Positions 43,888 through 51,906 of a DNA stretch of 64,000 bases are shown here, piece by piece. The notes beneath the pieces were generated by a model. It made no database searches, was not told the DNA's origin, and saw only the letters and a list, made by a program, of their open reading frames with translations. Source of the DNA: Curtobacterium sp. SGAir0471 (GTDB taxonomy: Bacteria > Actinomycetota > Actinomycetes > Actinomycetales > Microbacteriaceae). The stretch's first letter is position 1; the number at the start of each line of letters is the position of its first letter. Both the position numbers and the translations under genes were made by a program. The stretch is taken from positions 248,001 through 312,000 of the forward strand of contig NZ_CP027869.1 of NCBI RefSeq assembly GCF_005490985.1, in the 5' to 3' direction.

Positions 43888-43954
43888 ATCGAACCACGAA
43901 CGCGACGTCGAACCAACGGGACGGCCTGGTTCGATGTCGGCTCCGTGGTTCGAT
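43888..43954. repeat. Long imperfect palindrome with GAACCA motifs (family C)
   Basis: Outer arms ATCGAACCACG (43888-43898) and CGTGGTTCGAT (43944-43954) and inner arms TCGAACCA (43908-43915) and TGGTTCGA (43927-43934) form one stem of about 27 pairs with a few mismatches. It lies between the MFS and the RNase-like gene, both plus strand. It may terminate transcription or be another repeat element. Confidence 0.7.
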
Positions 43955-44032
43955 GCCGGACGCACGGACGTCGGCGCTGCTCGGGCCTCGGAACGGGACG
44001 ACGACCCGAGCCCGCCCGGCATACTGGGGCGC

Positions 44033-44644
44033 ATGTCCCAGCAGCGCCGACGTCCGGCCGTCACCGTCGTCGCCGCGGTCATCGCGGCCGGCCTGGTCGC
44101 CGGCGGCTTCGCCCTGACGGCGCAGCGGAACGGCGAGGACCCGGTCCTCGGCGGTGGAGCGGCCTCGGTCACCCCCAGCGCGACCGCCGCCGACGGGACG
44201 TCCCGTGACGGAACGGTGACGATCGAGCGGACGGGTCCGGACCTGCCCGGCAGCGACGTGCTCGACCGCTGCGACACCGACAGCCGTGCGGTCGTCGCTC
44301 GCTACGAGACGGCGGCCCTCGGACGGGTCGAGCTGCAGTGCGGCACGTCCGGCCAGGGCTACGAGCACATCCGCGTCCGGCACACCGCCGACTGGCAGGA
44401 CGTCGTCCGCGGCCACGGCTCGCGGGACTGGGACGACGCGATGCTCACCGCCGTCCGGTCCGTGCTCGAGTCGCCGCCCGCCGGGTACCCGCAGGACGCC
44501 GGGGACGGCAAGGTCTGCTACGCCGCGCCCGTCCGCTTCGACGACGGATCGCGCCCCTCGGCGGAGCCGAACGTGCGGGTCATCGTGTCGGAGACGACGG
44601 ACCGGGTGATCACGGCGTTCCCGACCGACGACGGCGGCTGCTGA
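44033..44644 (+). CDS. Membrane-anchored extracytoplasmic protein, possible RNase-fold (BECR-like)
   Basis: 203 residues from ATG 44033; CATACT ends 7 nt upstream. The first 35 residues are a basic N-terminus and a hydrophobic helix (AVTVVAAVIAAGLVAGGFAL), a signal anchor. The exported part has four cysteines. Its end has H-I-R-V-R-H-T-A-D-W, D-W-D-D-A-M-L-T-A-V, K-V-C-Y-A-A-P and V-S-E-T-T-D-R-V-I-T-A-F-P-T. This His ... T-x-x-V-I-T-A-F-P pattern is that seen in the BECR-type RNase domains of secreted bacterial toxins and in many Streptomyces 'hypothetical' secreted proteins. No immunity gene is recognised nearby. The RNase call is inference. Confidence 0.55.
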   Translation: MSQQRRRPAVTVVAAVIAAGLVAGGFALTAQRNGEDPVLGGGAASVTPSATAADGTSRDGTVTIERTGPDLPGSDVLDRCDTDSRAVVARYETAALGRVELQCGTSGQGYEHIRVRHTADWQDVVRGHGSRDWDDAMLTAVRSVLESPPAGYPQDAGDGKVCYAAPVRFDDGSRPSAEPNVRVIVSETTDRVITAFPTDDGGC

Positions 44645-44732
44645 CCGGACCAGGCCGGACCCGACCGCGGCGCACCGGGGCCGGCACCGGCCCGGCCCCG
44701 CCGCACCGCACTCCGCCGCGCGCGGACCGTCG

Positions 44733-45647
44733 CTACGCGTGCACCTCGTGCTCGTGCCGCTGGTGCGACGCGGGCTCGAGCTGGAAGGTCGAGTGCTCGA
44801 CCGGCACGTCGAAGTGCTCCGCGACGCACTGCTGCAGCGCGTCGAGGATCCGTGGTGCGTGGGCGGTCGAGAAGCAGTGGTCGTCCACCACGACGTGCGC
44901 CGTCAGGTTCGGCACGCCGGTCGCGACGAGCGTCGCGTGCAGGTCGTGCACGGCGATGACGTGGTCGAGCTCGAGGATGTGCGCCCGCACGTCGTCGAGG
45001 TCGAGCCCGGGCGGGGTCGACTCGAGCAGCACGTTCGCCGTCTCGCGCAGCAGCCGGACCGCGCGCGGCAGGATCAGCAGGCCGATCAGGATCGCGGCGA
45101 TCGAGTCGGCGCGCTCCCACCCGGTGAGCGCGAGCACGACGGCGGCGGCGATGACCGCGACGGACCCGAGGGTGTCGTTGAGCACCTCGAGTCGCGCCGC
45201 CCGTGAGGTGAAGCCCTCGCCCGACGCACGGGCGAGCACCCCGTAGGCGACGAGGTTCCCGACGAGCCCGATCATACCGAACACCAGCAGCGGGCCGGCG
45301 TGGATCTCGGCGGGGACGAACAGTCGCTGGATCGCGGAGACGACGACGAAGACGCCGACGGCGAGCAGGATGGCGGCCTGCGCCGTGGCACCGAGCACCT
45401 CGGCGCGTTGGTACCCCCACGTCCGCTGCGCGGTGGGCGAGCGGCGCGCGAGTCGGGTGGCGACCAGGCCGATGCCGAGACCCCCGGTGTCGACGACCAT
45501 GTGGCCCGCGTCGACGAGCAGTGCGAGGGAGCCGGTGACGACCGCGCCGACGACCTCGGCGAGCAGGATGCCGGCCGAGATGCAGAACGCGACGAGCAGC
45601 GCGCGCTCCGAGGCGACGGCGTGCCCGTGCGCGTGGTCGTGTCCCAT
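44733..45647 (-). CDS. Cation diffusion facilitator (CDF) metal exporter
   Basis: 304 residues from ATG 45647; TACGAT ends 6 nt upstream. It starts with a His-rich MGHDHAHGH metal-binding N-terminus. Six helices follow with the CDF metal site HxxxD in ALLVDAGHMVVDTGGLG and the second site in EVLNDTLGSVAVI. The cytoplasmic C-terminal domain (about 210-290) is a ferredoxin-like fold (LDLDDVRAHILELDHVIAVHDLHA), ending in a His-rich tail. It exports Zn2+ (possibly Co2+ or Cd2+) in exchange for protons. Confidence 0.93.
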   Translation of the reverse strand: MGHDHAHGHAVASERALLVAFCISAGILLAEVVGAVVTGSLALLVDAGHMVVDTGGLGIGLVATRLARRSPTAQRTWGYQRAEVLGATAQAAILLAVGVFVVVSAIQRLFVPAEIHAGPLLVFGMIGLVGNLVAYGVLARASGEGFTSRAARLEVLNDTLGSVAVIAAAVVLALTGWERADSIAAILIGLLILPRAVRLLRETANVLLESTPPGLDLDDVRAHILELDHVIAVHDLHATLVATGVPNLTAHVVVDDHCFSTAHAPRILDALQQCVAEHFDVPVEHSTFQLEPASHQRHEHEVHA

Positions 45648-45694
45648 GCCTCGATCGTAGGGAACGAGGCCGACACCGTGCCAGGATCGGCAGC

Positions 45695-46405
45695 GTGACC
45701 CGGTCGCCGTACGAGCTGACGACACCGCCGGACGTCCTCGCCCGGCTGCACCCGCGCCTGCGCACCTACTTCGGCCCCGTCCCGCCCGGACACGTCGGTC
45801 GCGGCGAGGGCGTCTTCAGCGTGGTCGGAACGCCCCGTCGCTGGCTGTGGCCGCTCCTCGCGGTGTTCGCGCGGGACGCCGTGATGTTCCCCGTGTGGGA
45901 GCGGGACGTGCCCTTCACGGTCGAGAACCGTCCGACGCGCGTCGGTCACGGCGCTGTGGACGGCCGGGAGGCGGGGAGTGTCGCCGTCCGCGCGCACCGC
46001 ACCTTCCGGTTCCGGTCCGGACACCGCACGATGGTGGACGCGATCACCGCCGAGCCGCACGGGCTCGTCGACCACCTCGGTCGCCGTGGGCGCGTCAGCG
46101 CCCTGCTCAGGGCGGCGGTCGACGCGGTCGGGCCGGACGCGGGCGCCCTGCGCCTGGTCTCCACGCGCGTGACGGTGCGCGCGCTGGGACGTGCGTGGAG
46201 CCTCCCGGCCGTCGTCACCCCGCGTGTGACGCTCCTGGAACGATTCGATGACGATGCCGACGTGCAGCGCGTGTCCCTGCGCCTCTCGGCGCCCCTGGTC
46301 GGCACGCTGTACCGGTACGAGGGCTCCTTCCGCTACCGGATCGAGCCGGACACGGGACGGGCCGGACACCGGACGGACCTGACAGCACGACGGGGGAGAC
46401 GATGA
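45695..46405 (+). CDS. DUF4166 domain protein
   Basis: 236 residues from GTG 45695; CAGGAT ends 7 nt upstream. The sequence has the DUF4166 layout: LHPRLRTYFGPVPPGHVGRGEGVF at the start, a repeat-like VFARDAVMFPVWERDVPFTVENRP, and a beta-rich end with VGTLYRYEGSFRYRIEP. In other bacteria this domain is fused to or adjacent to NAD(P)-binding epimerase-type proteins. Here the next gene is exactly such an epimerase and overlaps by 4 nt, supporting one functional unit. The reaction is unknown. Confidence 0.85.
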   Translation: MTRSPYELTTPPDVLARLHPRLRTYFGPVPPGHVGRGEGVFSVVGTPRRWLWPLLAVFARDAVMFPVWERDVPFTVENRPTRVGHGAVDGREAGSVAVRAHRTFRFRSGHRTMVDAITAEPHGLVDHLGRRGRVSALLRAAVDAVGPDAGALRLVSTRVTVRALGRAWSLPAVVTPRVTLLERFDDDADVQRVSLRLSAPLVGTLYRYEGSFRYRIEPDTGRAGHRTDLTARRGRR

Positions 46406-47394
46406 GCGACGAGACGACCGGCGCGCCCAGGGGCCGCGCCGTGATCGCGGGGGCGGGCGGCTTCGTCGGACAGTACCTGCAGCGCGCCTTCCGCGACGAG
46501 GGGTACGAGGTCGTGACGGTCGGCCGCACCGGGGACGCGGTGTGGGGGAACACCCTGCGCATCCGCGAGCTCGTCGACGGCGCCGCGATCGTCGTGAACA
46601 TGGCGGGCAAGAGCGTGAACTGCCGGTACGGGCGGCGGAACCGGGCGGAGATCATGCGCTCCCGGGTGGACACCACGCTCGAGCTGGCCGAGGCGATCCG
46701 CACCGCCGAGCACCCGCCGCCGCTGTGGCTGAACGCCTCCACCGCGACGATCTACCGGCACGCCGACGACCGCCCGCAGGACGAGGCCACCGGCGAGCTC
46801 GGCGAGGGGTTCTCGGTCTCGGTCGCGCGGGCGTGGGAGGACGCCCTGTTCAGCGCCGACCTGCCGCAGACCCGCCGGGTCGCCCTGCGGATGGCGATCG
46901 TGTTCGGCGACGGCAGCGCGCTCGTGCCGCTGCTCGGGCTGGCACGAGCCGGTCTCGGCGGACCGCAGTTCGACGGGCCGTGGTTCCCGACGCGGGCACG
47001 GCTCCGGGCGGGGACGTACCACCACGACCGGCACACGCGCGGTCGACAGCGGTTCAGCTGGGTGCACATCGCCGACGTCCTCGGGGTGATCCGCTTCGTG
47101 CGCGACCACGAGGAGATCGAGGGCCCGGTGAACGTCTCGAGCCCGGAGCCGTCCGACAACCGGACCGTGATGGCGACCATCCGCGACGCGGTCGGCCGGC
47201 GAGTCGGCCTGCCGACGTGGCGGTGGATGCTCGAGATCGGCTCGTTCGCGATCCGGACCGAGACCGAGCTCGTGCTGAAGAGCCGGTGGGTGGTGCCGAC
47301 GCGACTGCTCGAGGCCGGCTACGAGTTCCGCCACCCGGACCTGCGCAGTGCCCTCGCCGGCATCATCGCCGAGCGCCGGCAGCACCGGGGCTGA
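46402..47394 (+). CDS. TIGR01777-type NAD(P)-dependent epimerase (DUF1731)
   Basis: 330 residues from ATG 46402 inside the DUF4166 stop. The N-terminal Rossmann motif is VIAGAGGFVGQYLQRAF. NMAGKSVNCRYGRRNRAEIMRSRVDTT and NASTATIYRHADDRPQDEATGELGEGFSVSVARAWE are the conserved blocks of the TIGR01777/SulA-like family. The C-terminal DUF1731 segment has VGLPTWRWMLEIGSFAIRTETELVLKSRWV. It is probably a membrane-associated dehydrogenase or epimerase of unknown substrate. The 3' end overlaps the convergent EamA gene by 32 nt. Confidence 0.9.
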   Translation: MSDETTGAPRGRAVIAGAGGFVGQYLQRAFRDEGYEVVTVGRTGDAVWGNTLRIRELVDGAAIVVNMAGKSVNCRYGRRNRAEIMRSRVDTTLELAEAIRTAEHPPPLWLNASTATIYRHADDRPQDEATGELGEGFSVSVARAWEDALFSADLPQTRRVALRMAIVFGDGSALVPLLGLARAGLGGPQFDGPWFPTRARLRAGTYHHDRHTRGRQRFSWVHIADVLGVIRFVRDHEEIEGPVNVSSPEPSDNRTVMATIRDAVGRRVGLPTWRWMLEIGSFAIRTETELVLKSRWVVPTRLLEAGYEFRHPDLRSALAGIIAERRQHRG

Positions 47395-48481
47395 CGGGCT
47401 CGGGTGCGGGCGCGGGGGCTGCGCTGGCGGCGTCCCGGGACGCGGCAGCGCCCTCCTCGCGACGAGACGCCGGCGTCTGCGCGAGACGGTCCGACATCGC
47501 CGGGACGGTCCCGGATCCGGCGGCGTCCCGCTGCGCCGGCGGCGTCTCGACGAACGCGGACGCGGGCGCCGGCGGCGTCTCGACGACGGCGGGCAGCACC
47601 CGACGCGTCCGCGACGACCACAGCACCGCGACCACGACCACCGCGCCGGCCACGACCTCGACCACGTCGGGGACCTCGCCGAACGCCGCCCACGAGGCGA
47701 GCACCCCGATCACGGGCACGAGCATCGAGAACGGTGCGACGGTGCTCGACGGGTACTTCCCCATCAGCCGCGACCAGATCCCGTAGCCGACCAGGCTCCC
47801 CGCCACGACGATGTACAGCAGGCCGAGGTCGGCCGGCAGCGCCGACGCCGTGAACGCCGTGCCGAACGCCTGCCCGACCCGCGCCGGCCCCTCGACGAGC
47901 AGCGACAGCGCGAACATCGGCACCGGCGGCACGACCGCCCACCACAGGGTCAGGTGGAGCGGGTTGACCGGGCCGGTCCGCCGCGTCGCGACGTTGCCGA
48001 GTGCCCAACCGAGGGCACCGCAGAGCACGAGCACCACCGGCAGCAGCGCCGCGGTCTGCGCCCGGTGCACCGCGATGACGCCGAGTGCGGCCACGGCGAC
48101 GGACACCCCGACGACCTGGCGTGCGGTGAGCCGCTCGCGCAGCAGCACCCCGGCCAGCACGACCGTGAACGGGGCCGACGCCTGGATCACCAGCGACGCG
48201 AGGCCCGTCGGCATCCCCGCGGCCATCCCGAGGTACAGGAACGCGAACTGCAGCACGCCGAGGGTCGAACCGACGAGCACGATCCACCGGAACGGGACCT
48301 TCGGTCGCGGCACGAACAGGATCGTCGGCAGGGCGAGCAGCGTGAACCGCACGGCGGCGAGCAGGAACGGCGGCCAGTGGTCGAGGGCGATCGCGGTCGC
48401 CGGGAAGTTCAGCCCCCACGCCACGGCGACGACGAGGGCGAGGATGCGGTCGCGGAAGAGCACGGTCCGATCGTCCCGCAC
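47363..48481 (-). CDS. EamA/DMT family transporter with repeat-derived C-terminal tail
   Basis: 372 residues from GTG 48481 (GCTACT ends 7 nt upstream; an ATG at 48496 is an alternative). Ten helices form two EamA repeats (ILALVVAVAWGLNFPATAIAL; ALLPVVLVLCGALGWALGNV). After the last helix an odd tail of about 75 residues, Pro/Ala/Glu-rich, includes VETPPAP and VETPPAQ. It is encoded by the GAGACG-type 19-bp repeats at 47463-47582 and overlaps the convergent epimerase by 32 nt. It is divergent from a LysR gene, so it is probably a regulated metabolite exporter. Confidence 0.85.
   Translation of the reverse strand: MRDDRTVLFRDRILALVVAVAWGLNFPATAIALDHWPPFLLAAVRFTLLALPTILFVPRPKVPFRWIVLVGSTLGVLQFAFLYLGMAAGMPTGLASLVIQASAPFTVVLAGVLLRERLTARQVVGVSVAVAALGVIAVHRAQTAALLPVVLVLCGALGWALGNVATRRTGPVNPLHLTLWWAVVPPVPMFALSLLVEGPARVGQAFGTAFTASALPADLGLLYIVVAGSLVGYGIWSRLMGKYPSSTVAPFSMLVPVIGVLASWAAFGEVPDVVEVVAGAVVVVAVLWSSRTRRVLPAVVETPPAPASAFVETPPAQRDAAGSGTVPAMSDRLAQTPASRREEGAAASRDAASAAPAPAPEPVSPGAAGARR
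47463..47582. repeat. GAGACG/CGTCTC 19-bp repeat array inside the EamA gene end
   Basis: Units of 19 bp start at 47463 (CGAGACGCC), 47482 (CGAGACGGT), 47501 (CGGGACGGT), 47520 (GCGGCGTCC) and 47539 (GCGGCGTCT); a further GCGGCGTCTCG lies at 47572. Orientation switches in the middle, as in the related cluster at 2572-2688, which has the same motif and period but lies in an intergenic gap. Confidence 0.7.
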
Positions 48482-48534
48482 CGGACGCAGTAGCACCAGC
48501 GCACGGTTCGACAGGATCGTTGTAGGGTCCCTGC

Positions 48535-49449
48535 ATGGTCGGCTTCGACATCGCCCTGCTGCCGGTCCTTCGCGAGCTCGCCGAGCGGGGGAGCGTGACC
48601 GCGGTCGCCGCCGCCACGCACCGCACGCCGAGCGCCGTGTCGCAGCAGCTCCGCACCCTGCAGCGCCAGGCGGGGGTACCGCTGGTCGAGCGGGCCGGAC
48701 GCGGTGTGCGGCTCACCGCCGACGGGCGCGCGCTCGCCGGGATGGCCGCCGGGGTCGCCACGGCGCTCGCGTCGGTGGATTCGGCATGGTCCGAGCACCT
48801 GACCGGGGTGGGCGGGACGGTGGACCTGGCGGTGTTCCCCTCGGCGGCCGAGCTGCTCCTGCCGGGGCTCCTCACCCGGATGCGGGCGTACCCGGGCATC
48901 GTCCTCGAGCTCTCCGACGTCGACGTGAGCGAGGGGGAGTTCGCTCCGCTCACCGCCGACCACGACGTCGTGATCGGCCACCGCCCGGATGGCGCCCGAC
49001 GTGCGGACGGCGCCGCCGTCGAGACGGTCGCCCTGCTCCGGGAACCGCTCGACGTCGCCCTGCCGCTCGACCACCCGCTCGCCGACCGGGAGCGCGTCGG
49101 CATCGGTGACGTCGTCGACGAGACCTGGATCGGTGTGCCCGAGGACTACCCGATCGACCGCGTGCTCACCGCGCTGGCGGCTGCGTCCGACACCCCGCCG
49201 TCGGTCGCGTTCCGCACGATCCACCTGCCGGTCATCGAGAACCTGGTGGCGGCCGGACACGGGATCGCGCTGGTGCCGCGGTACACGTCGGGGACGCGTG
49301 CGGCCGGGCGCTTCCGGCTCGCGACGCTCGCCGACGTGCGGGCCGGGCGACGGATCGAGGCGCTCGCCCGACCGGACCGTGCGGTCCGACCCGCGGTCCG
49401 CACCGTCCTGGAGGCACTGGTCGCCGAAGCGCACGCCGTCACCACCTGA
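48535..49449 (+). CDS. LysR family transcriptional regulator
   Basis: 304 residues from ATG 48535; TAGGGT ends 6 nt upstream. The N-terminal helix-turn-helix is ALLPVLRELAERGSVTAVAAATHRTPSAVSQQLRTLQRQAG. The serine- and threonine-rich recognition helix fits the 'TPSAVSQQL' type common in actinobacteria. The effector-binding domain follows to the end. It is divergent from the EamA transporter gene 53 bp away, which it likely controls. No clear palindrome was found in the shared gap. Confidence 0.92.
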   Translation: MVGFDIALLPVLRELAERGSVTAVAAATHRTPSAVSQQLRTLQRQAGVPLVERAGRGVRLTADGRALAGMAAGVATALASVDSAWSEHLTGVGGTVDLAVFPSAAELLLPGLLTRMRAYPGIVLELSDVDVSEGEFAPLTADHDVVIGHRPDGARRADGAAVETVALLREPLDVALPLDHPLADRERVGIGDVVDETWIGVPEDYPIDRVLTALAAASDTPPSVAFRTIHLPVIENLVAAGHGIALVPRYTSGTRAAGRFRLATLADVRAGRRIEALARPDRAVRPAVRTVLEALVAEAHAVTT

Positions 49450-49458
49450 GGTGGTGAC
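49438..49458. terminator. Perfect palindrome across the LysR stop codon
   Basis: GTCACCACCT (49438-49447) and AGGTGGTGAC (49449-49458) flank a single G and include the TGA stop. It is followed by half of the family A motif (CGCGCCTCCCGTCCG to about 49492). It is located between convergent LysR and purB. Confidence 0.6.
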
Positions 49459-49515
49459 GTGCGCGGCGGGGCCGCCCCGCGCCTCCCGTCCGCCCCGTCT
49501 CCGTCTTGCTGAGGG

Positions 49516-50901
49516 CTACACGTCAAGGCGGTCGACGAGCTCGTCGGCCAGCCCCGTGTAGGTGCCCGGCGTCAGGTTCGTCAGGCGAGCCTTGGCGCCG
49601 GACGAGATGTCGAGCCCGTTCACGAACGCGACGAGCTCGTCCTGACCGATGCGCTTGCCGCGCGTGAGCTCCTTGAGCATCGCGTACGGGTCCTCGATGT
49701 TCGACTGCCCGGCGGTGACCTCGGAGCGGATGACCGTCTGGATCGCCTCGCCGAGCACCTCCCAGTTGCCGTCGAGGTCCTCGGCGAGCCGGCCCTCGTT
49801 GACCGCGATCTCGCCCAGCCCGCGACGCAGGTTGTCGAGCGCGAGCAGCGAGTGCCCGAACGCGACGCCGATGTTCCGCTGCGTCGTGGAGTCGGTCAGG
49901 TCGCGCTGCAGGCGGCTCGTCACGAGGGTCTCGGACAGCGTCGAGAACAGCGCCGACGAGATCTCGAGGTTCGCCTCGGCGTTCTCGAAACGGATCGGGT
50001 TGATCTTGTGCGGCATCGTCGACGACCCCGTGGCGCCCGCCACCGGGATCTGCGTGAAGTACCCCATCGAGATGTAGGTCCACACGTCGGTCGCCAGGTT
50101 GTGCAGGATCCGGTTCGCGTGGCGAACCCGGTCGTACAGCTCGGCCTGCCAGTCGTGCGACTCGATCTGCGTCGTCAGCGGGTTCCACGTCAGGCCGAGG
50201 CCCTCGACGAACTCCTTCGACAGTGCGGGCCAGTCGGCCTCGGGGTCGGCGGCGAGGTGTGCCGAGAAGGTGCCCGTCGCGCCGGAGAACTTGCCGAGGT
50301 ACTCGCCGTGCTCGATCTGGGTCAGGACGCGCTCGAGGCGGTAGACGACCACCGCGAGCTCCTTGCCCAGGGTCGTCGGCGTCGCGGGCTGGCCGTGCGT
50401 GTGCGAGAGCATCGGCACGGCGCGCAGCTGCTCCGCCATCGTGCGGAGCGTCGCCAGGACGGCGCGGTAGGCGGGCAGCCAGACCTGGTCGACGGTGTCG
50501 CGGACGGTCAGCGCGTACGACAGGTTGTTGACGTCCTCGCTGGTGCACGCGAAGTGCGTCAGCTCGGCGATGGCGTCGAGTCCGAGTGCGGACAGCCGGC
50601 GGCGGACGAAGTACTCGACGGCCTTGACGTCGTGCCGCGTCGTGGCCTCGATCTCGGCGAGCTCCGCGATCTCGTCGTGGCCGAACGTCTCGACGACCCG
50701 GCGCAGCGCGGCCTTGTCGTCGATGCTCAGCGGCGAGGTGGTGAACATCGCGTGGTCGGTCAGGAAGATGAGCCACTCGACCTCGACCACGATGCGTGCG
50801 CGGTTGAGGCCGGCCTCGGAGAGGTGCTCGCCCACCGTGTGCACGACCGGGTAGTACCGCCCGTCGAGCGGGCTGATCGGCTGCGGGGGAAGGGGGGTCA
50901 T
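49516..50901 (-). CDS. purB: Adenylosuccinate lyase
   Basis: 461 residues from ATG 50901, which starts in the stop codon of the phosphatase gene. The family signature is GSSTMPHKINPIRFENAEAN (catalytic Ser loop), with the earlier HFACTSEDVNNLSYAL and LSHTHGQPATPTTLGKE carrying the active-site His. Length and motifs match the E. coli-type PurB. It catalyses two purine steps: SAICAR to AICAR plus fumarate, and adenylosuccinate to AMP plus fumarate. Other pur genes are not in the window. Confidence 0.96.
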   Translation of the reverse strand: MTPLPPQPISPLDGRYYPVVHTVGEHLSEAGLNRARIVVEVEWLIFLTDHAMFTTSPLSIDDKAALRRVVETFGHDEIAELAEIEATTRHDVKAVEYFVRRRLSALGLDAIAELTHFACTSEDVNNLSYALTVRDTVDQVWLPAYRAVLATLRTMAEQLRAVPMLSHTHGQPATPTTLGKELAVVVYRLERVLTQIEHGEYLGKFSGATGTFSAHLAADPEADWPALSKEFVEGLGLTWNPLTTQIESHDWQAELYDRVRHANRILHNLATDVWTYISMGYFTQIPVAGATGSSTMPHKINPIRFENAEANLEISSALFSTLSETLVTSRLQRDLTDSTTQRNIGVAFGHSLLALDNLRRGLGEIAVNEGRLAEDLDGNWEVLGEAIQTVIRSEVTAGQSNIEDPYAMLKELTRGKRIGQDELVAFVNGLDISSGAKARLTNLTPGTYTGLADELVDRLDV

Positions 50902-51410
50902 GGGGCTCCCTGACGGACTGCCGGTTCGAGTTGGCGGAAGAGCGCCCGGCAGGCCCGCTCGACGGTCGAGAGCACTCGGTCGAACTCGTGCCGGTCCGCG
51001 TAGTACGGGTCCGGTACGTCGGTCTGCTGGGGCCAGGCGTCGTCGTACCGCAGCAGGAGCGTCACCTTGGCGGCGTCGTCCATCGTCGGTGCCCACGAGC
51101 GCAGGACGCGTTCGTGGGAGCGGTCGAGTGCGACCACCAGGTCGAGGTCCGGGAACCGGTCCGGGTCGAACTGGCGGGCGCGATGCCTGCTGCCATCGTA
51201 TCCGCGCGCTGCGAGCGCCGCGATCGTCCGCTCGTCCGCGGGCTCGCCGACGTGCCAGTCGCCGGTGCCGGCGGACTCGACGACGAAGCGGTCGGCCATG
51301 CCGGCGTCCGCGGCGATCTGCGCGAAGACGATGCCGGCCATGGGGGAGCGGCAGATGTTGCCGCTGCAGACGAACGAGACGCGGAACGGGGCGTCGGCGT
51401 CCGGGCTCAT
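50898..51410 (-). CDS. Low-molecular-weight protein tyrosine phosphatase
   Basis: 170 residues from ATG 51410; CATGAT ends 6 nt upstream, so the long frame from 51509 was dropped. The P-loop VCSGNICRSP carries nucleophile C15 and R21, and the general acid Asp lies in TDVPDPYY (DPY). It dephosphorylates protein tyrosine or arginine phosphates. It overlaps purB by 4 nt, an uncommon pairing that makes purB translation depend partly on this gene. Confidence 0.92.
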   Translation of the reverse strand: MSPDADAPFRVSFVCSGNICRSPMAGIVFAQIAADAGMADRFVVESAGTGDWHVGEPADERTIAALAARGYDGSRHRARQFDPDRFPDLDLVVALDRSHERVLRSWAPTMDDAAKVTLLLRYDDAWPQQTDVPDPYYADRHEFDRVLSTVERACRALFRQLEPAVRQGAP

Positions 51411-51457
51411 GTGCACATCATGGCGCACCGACGTGACGTCCGCGACGGCGGACCGGC

Positions 51458-51856
51458 TCACGGACGCTGGCGGTTCAGCGCCGGGCGCACGAAGAGCCCG
51501 ATCAGCCACGAGAACACGGCGAGCACGAAGGCGCCGACGATGCCCCAGCCGAAGGACTCGACCTGCAGCCCGAAGCCGATCGCGTCCGAGATGCCGGCGA
51601 CGATGAGCAGCAGCACCGCGTTCACGACCAGCGAGATCAGTCCGAGCGTCAAGACGTACAGCGGGAACGCGACGATCCGGATGATCGTGCCGATGACGGC
51701 GTTCACGAGCCCGAACACGAACGCCACGAGCAGGAACGTGAGCACGACGGCGGTGGTGTCCCCGTCACCGAAGGGGGTGACGGTGACACCGCTCACGATG
51801 AGCGTGGTGAGCCAGAGCGCGACGGCGTTGACGACGAGGCGGACGAGGAATCGCAT
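51458..51856 (-). CDS. Phage holin family (superfamily IV, 4 TM) membrane protein
   Basis: 132 residues from ATG 51856; CATCAT ends 6 nt upstream. Four hydrophobic helices with NAVALWLTTLIVSGVTVTPF and the repeated LVNAVIGTIIRI / LVVNAVLLLIVAGISDAIG pattern mark the mycobacterial-type 4-TM family widespread in bacterial genomes. Despite the family name no phage genes adjoin, so it is treated as a resident membrane protein of unknown function. Confidence 0.82.
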   Translation of the reverse strand: MRFLVRLVVNAVALWLTTLIVSGVTVTPFGDGDTTAVVLTFLLVAFVFGLVNAVIGTIIRIVAFPLYVLTLGLISLVVNAVLLLIVAGISDAIGFGLQVESFGWGIVGAFVLAVFSWLIGLFVRPALNRQRP

Positions 51857-51906
51857 GCCGCCATGATGCCCGTCGTACCCCGGACGGGTCCCGGTAGCCT
51901 GTCCGC

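Noticed and set aside
51458..51856. Holin-family gene as sign of a prophage
   Set aside because: No integrase, terminase, portal or endolysin is nearby. The 4-TM family is common in bacterial chromosomes without phage.
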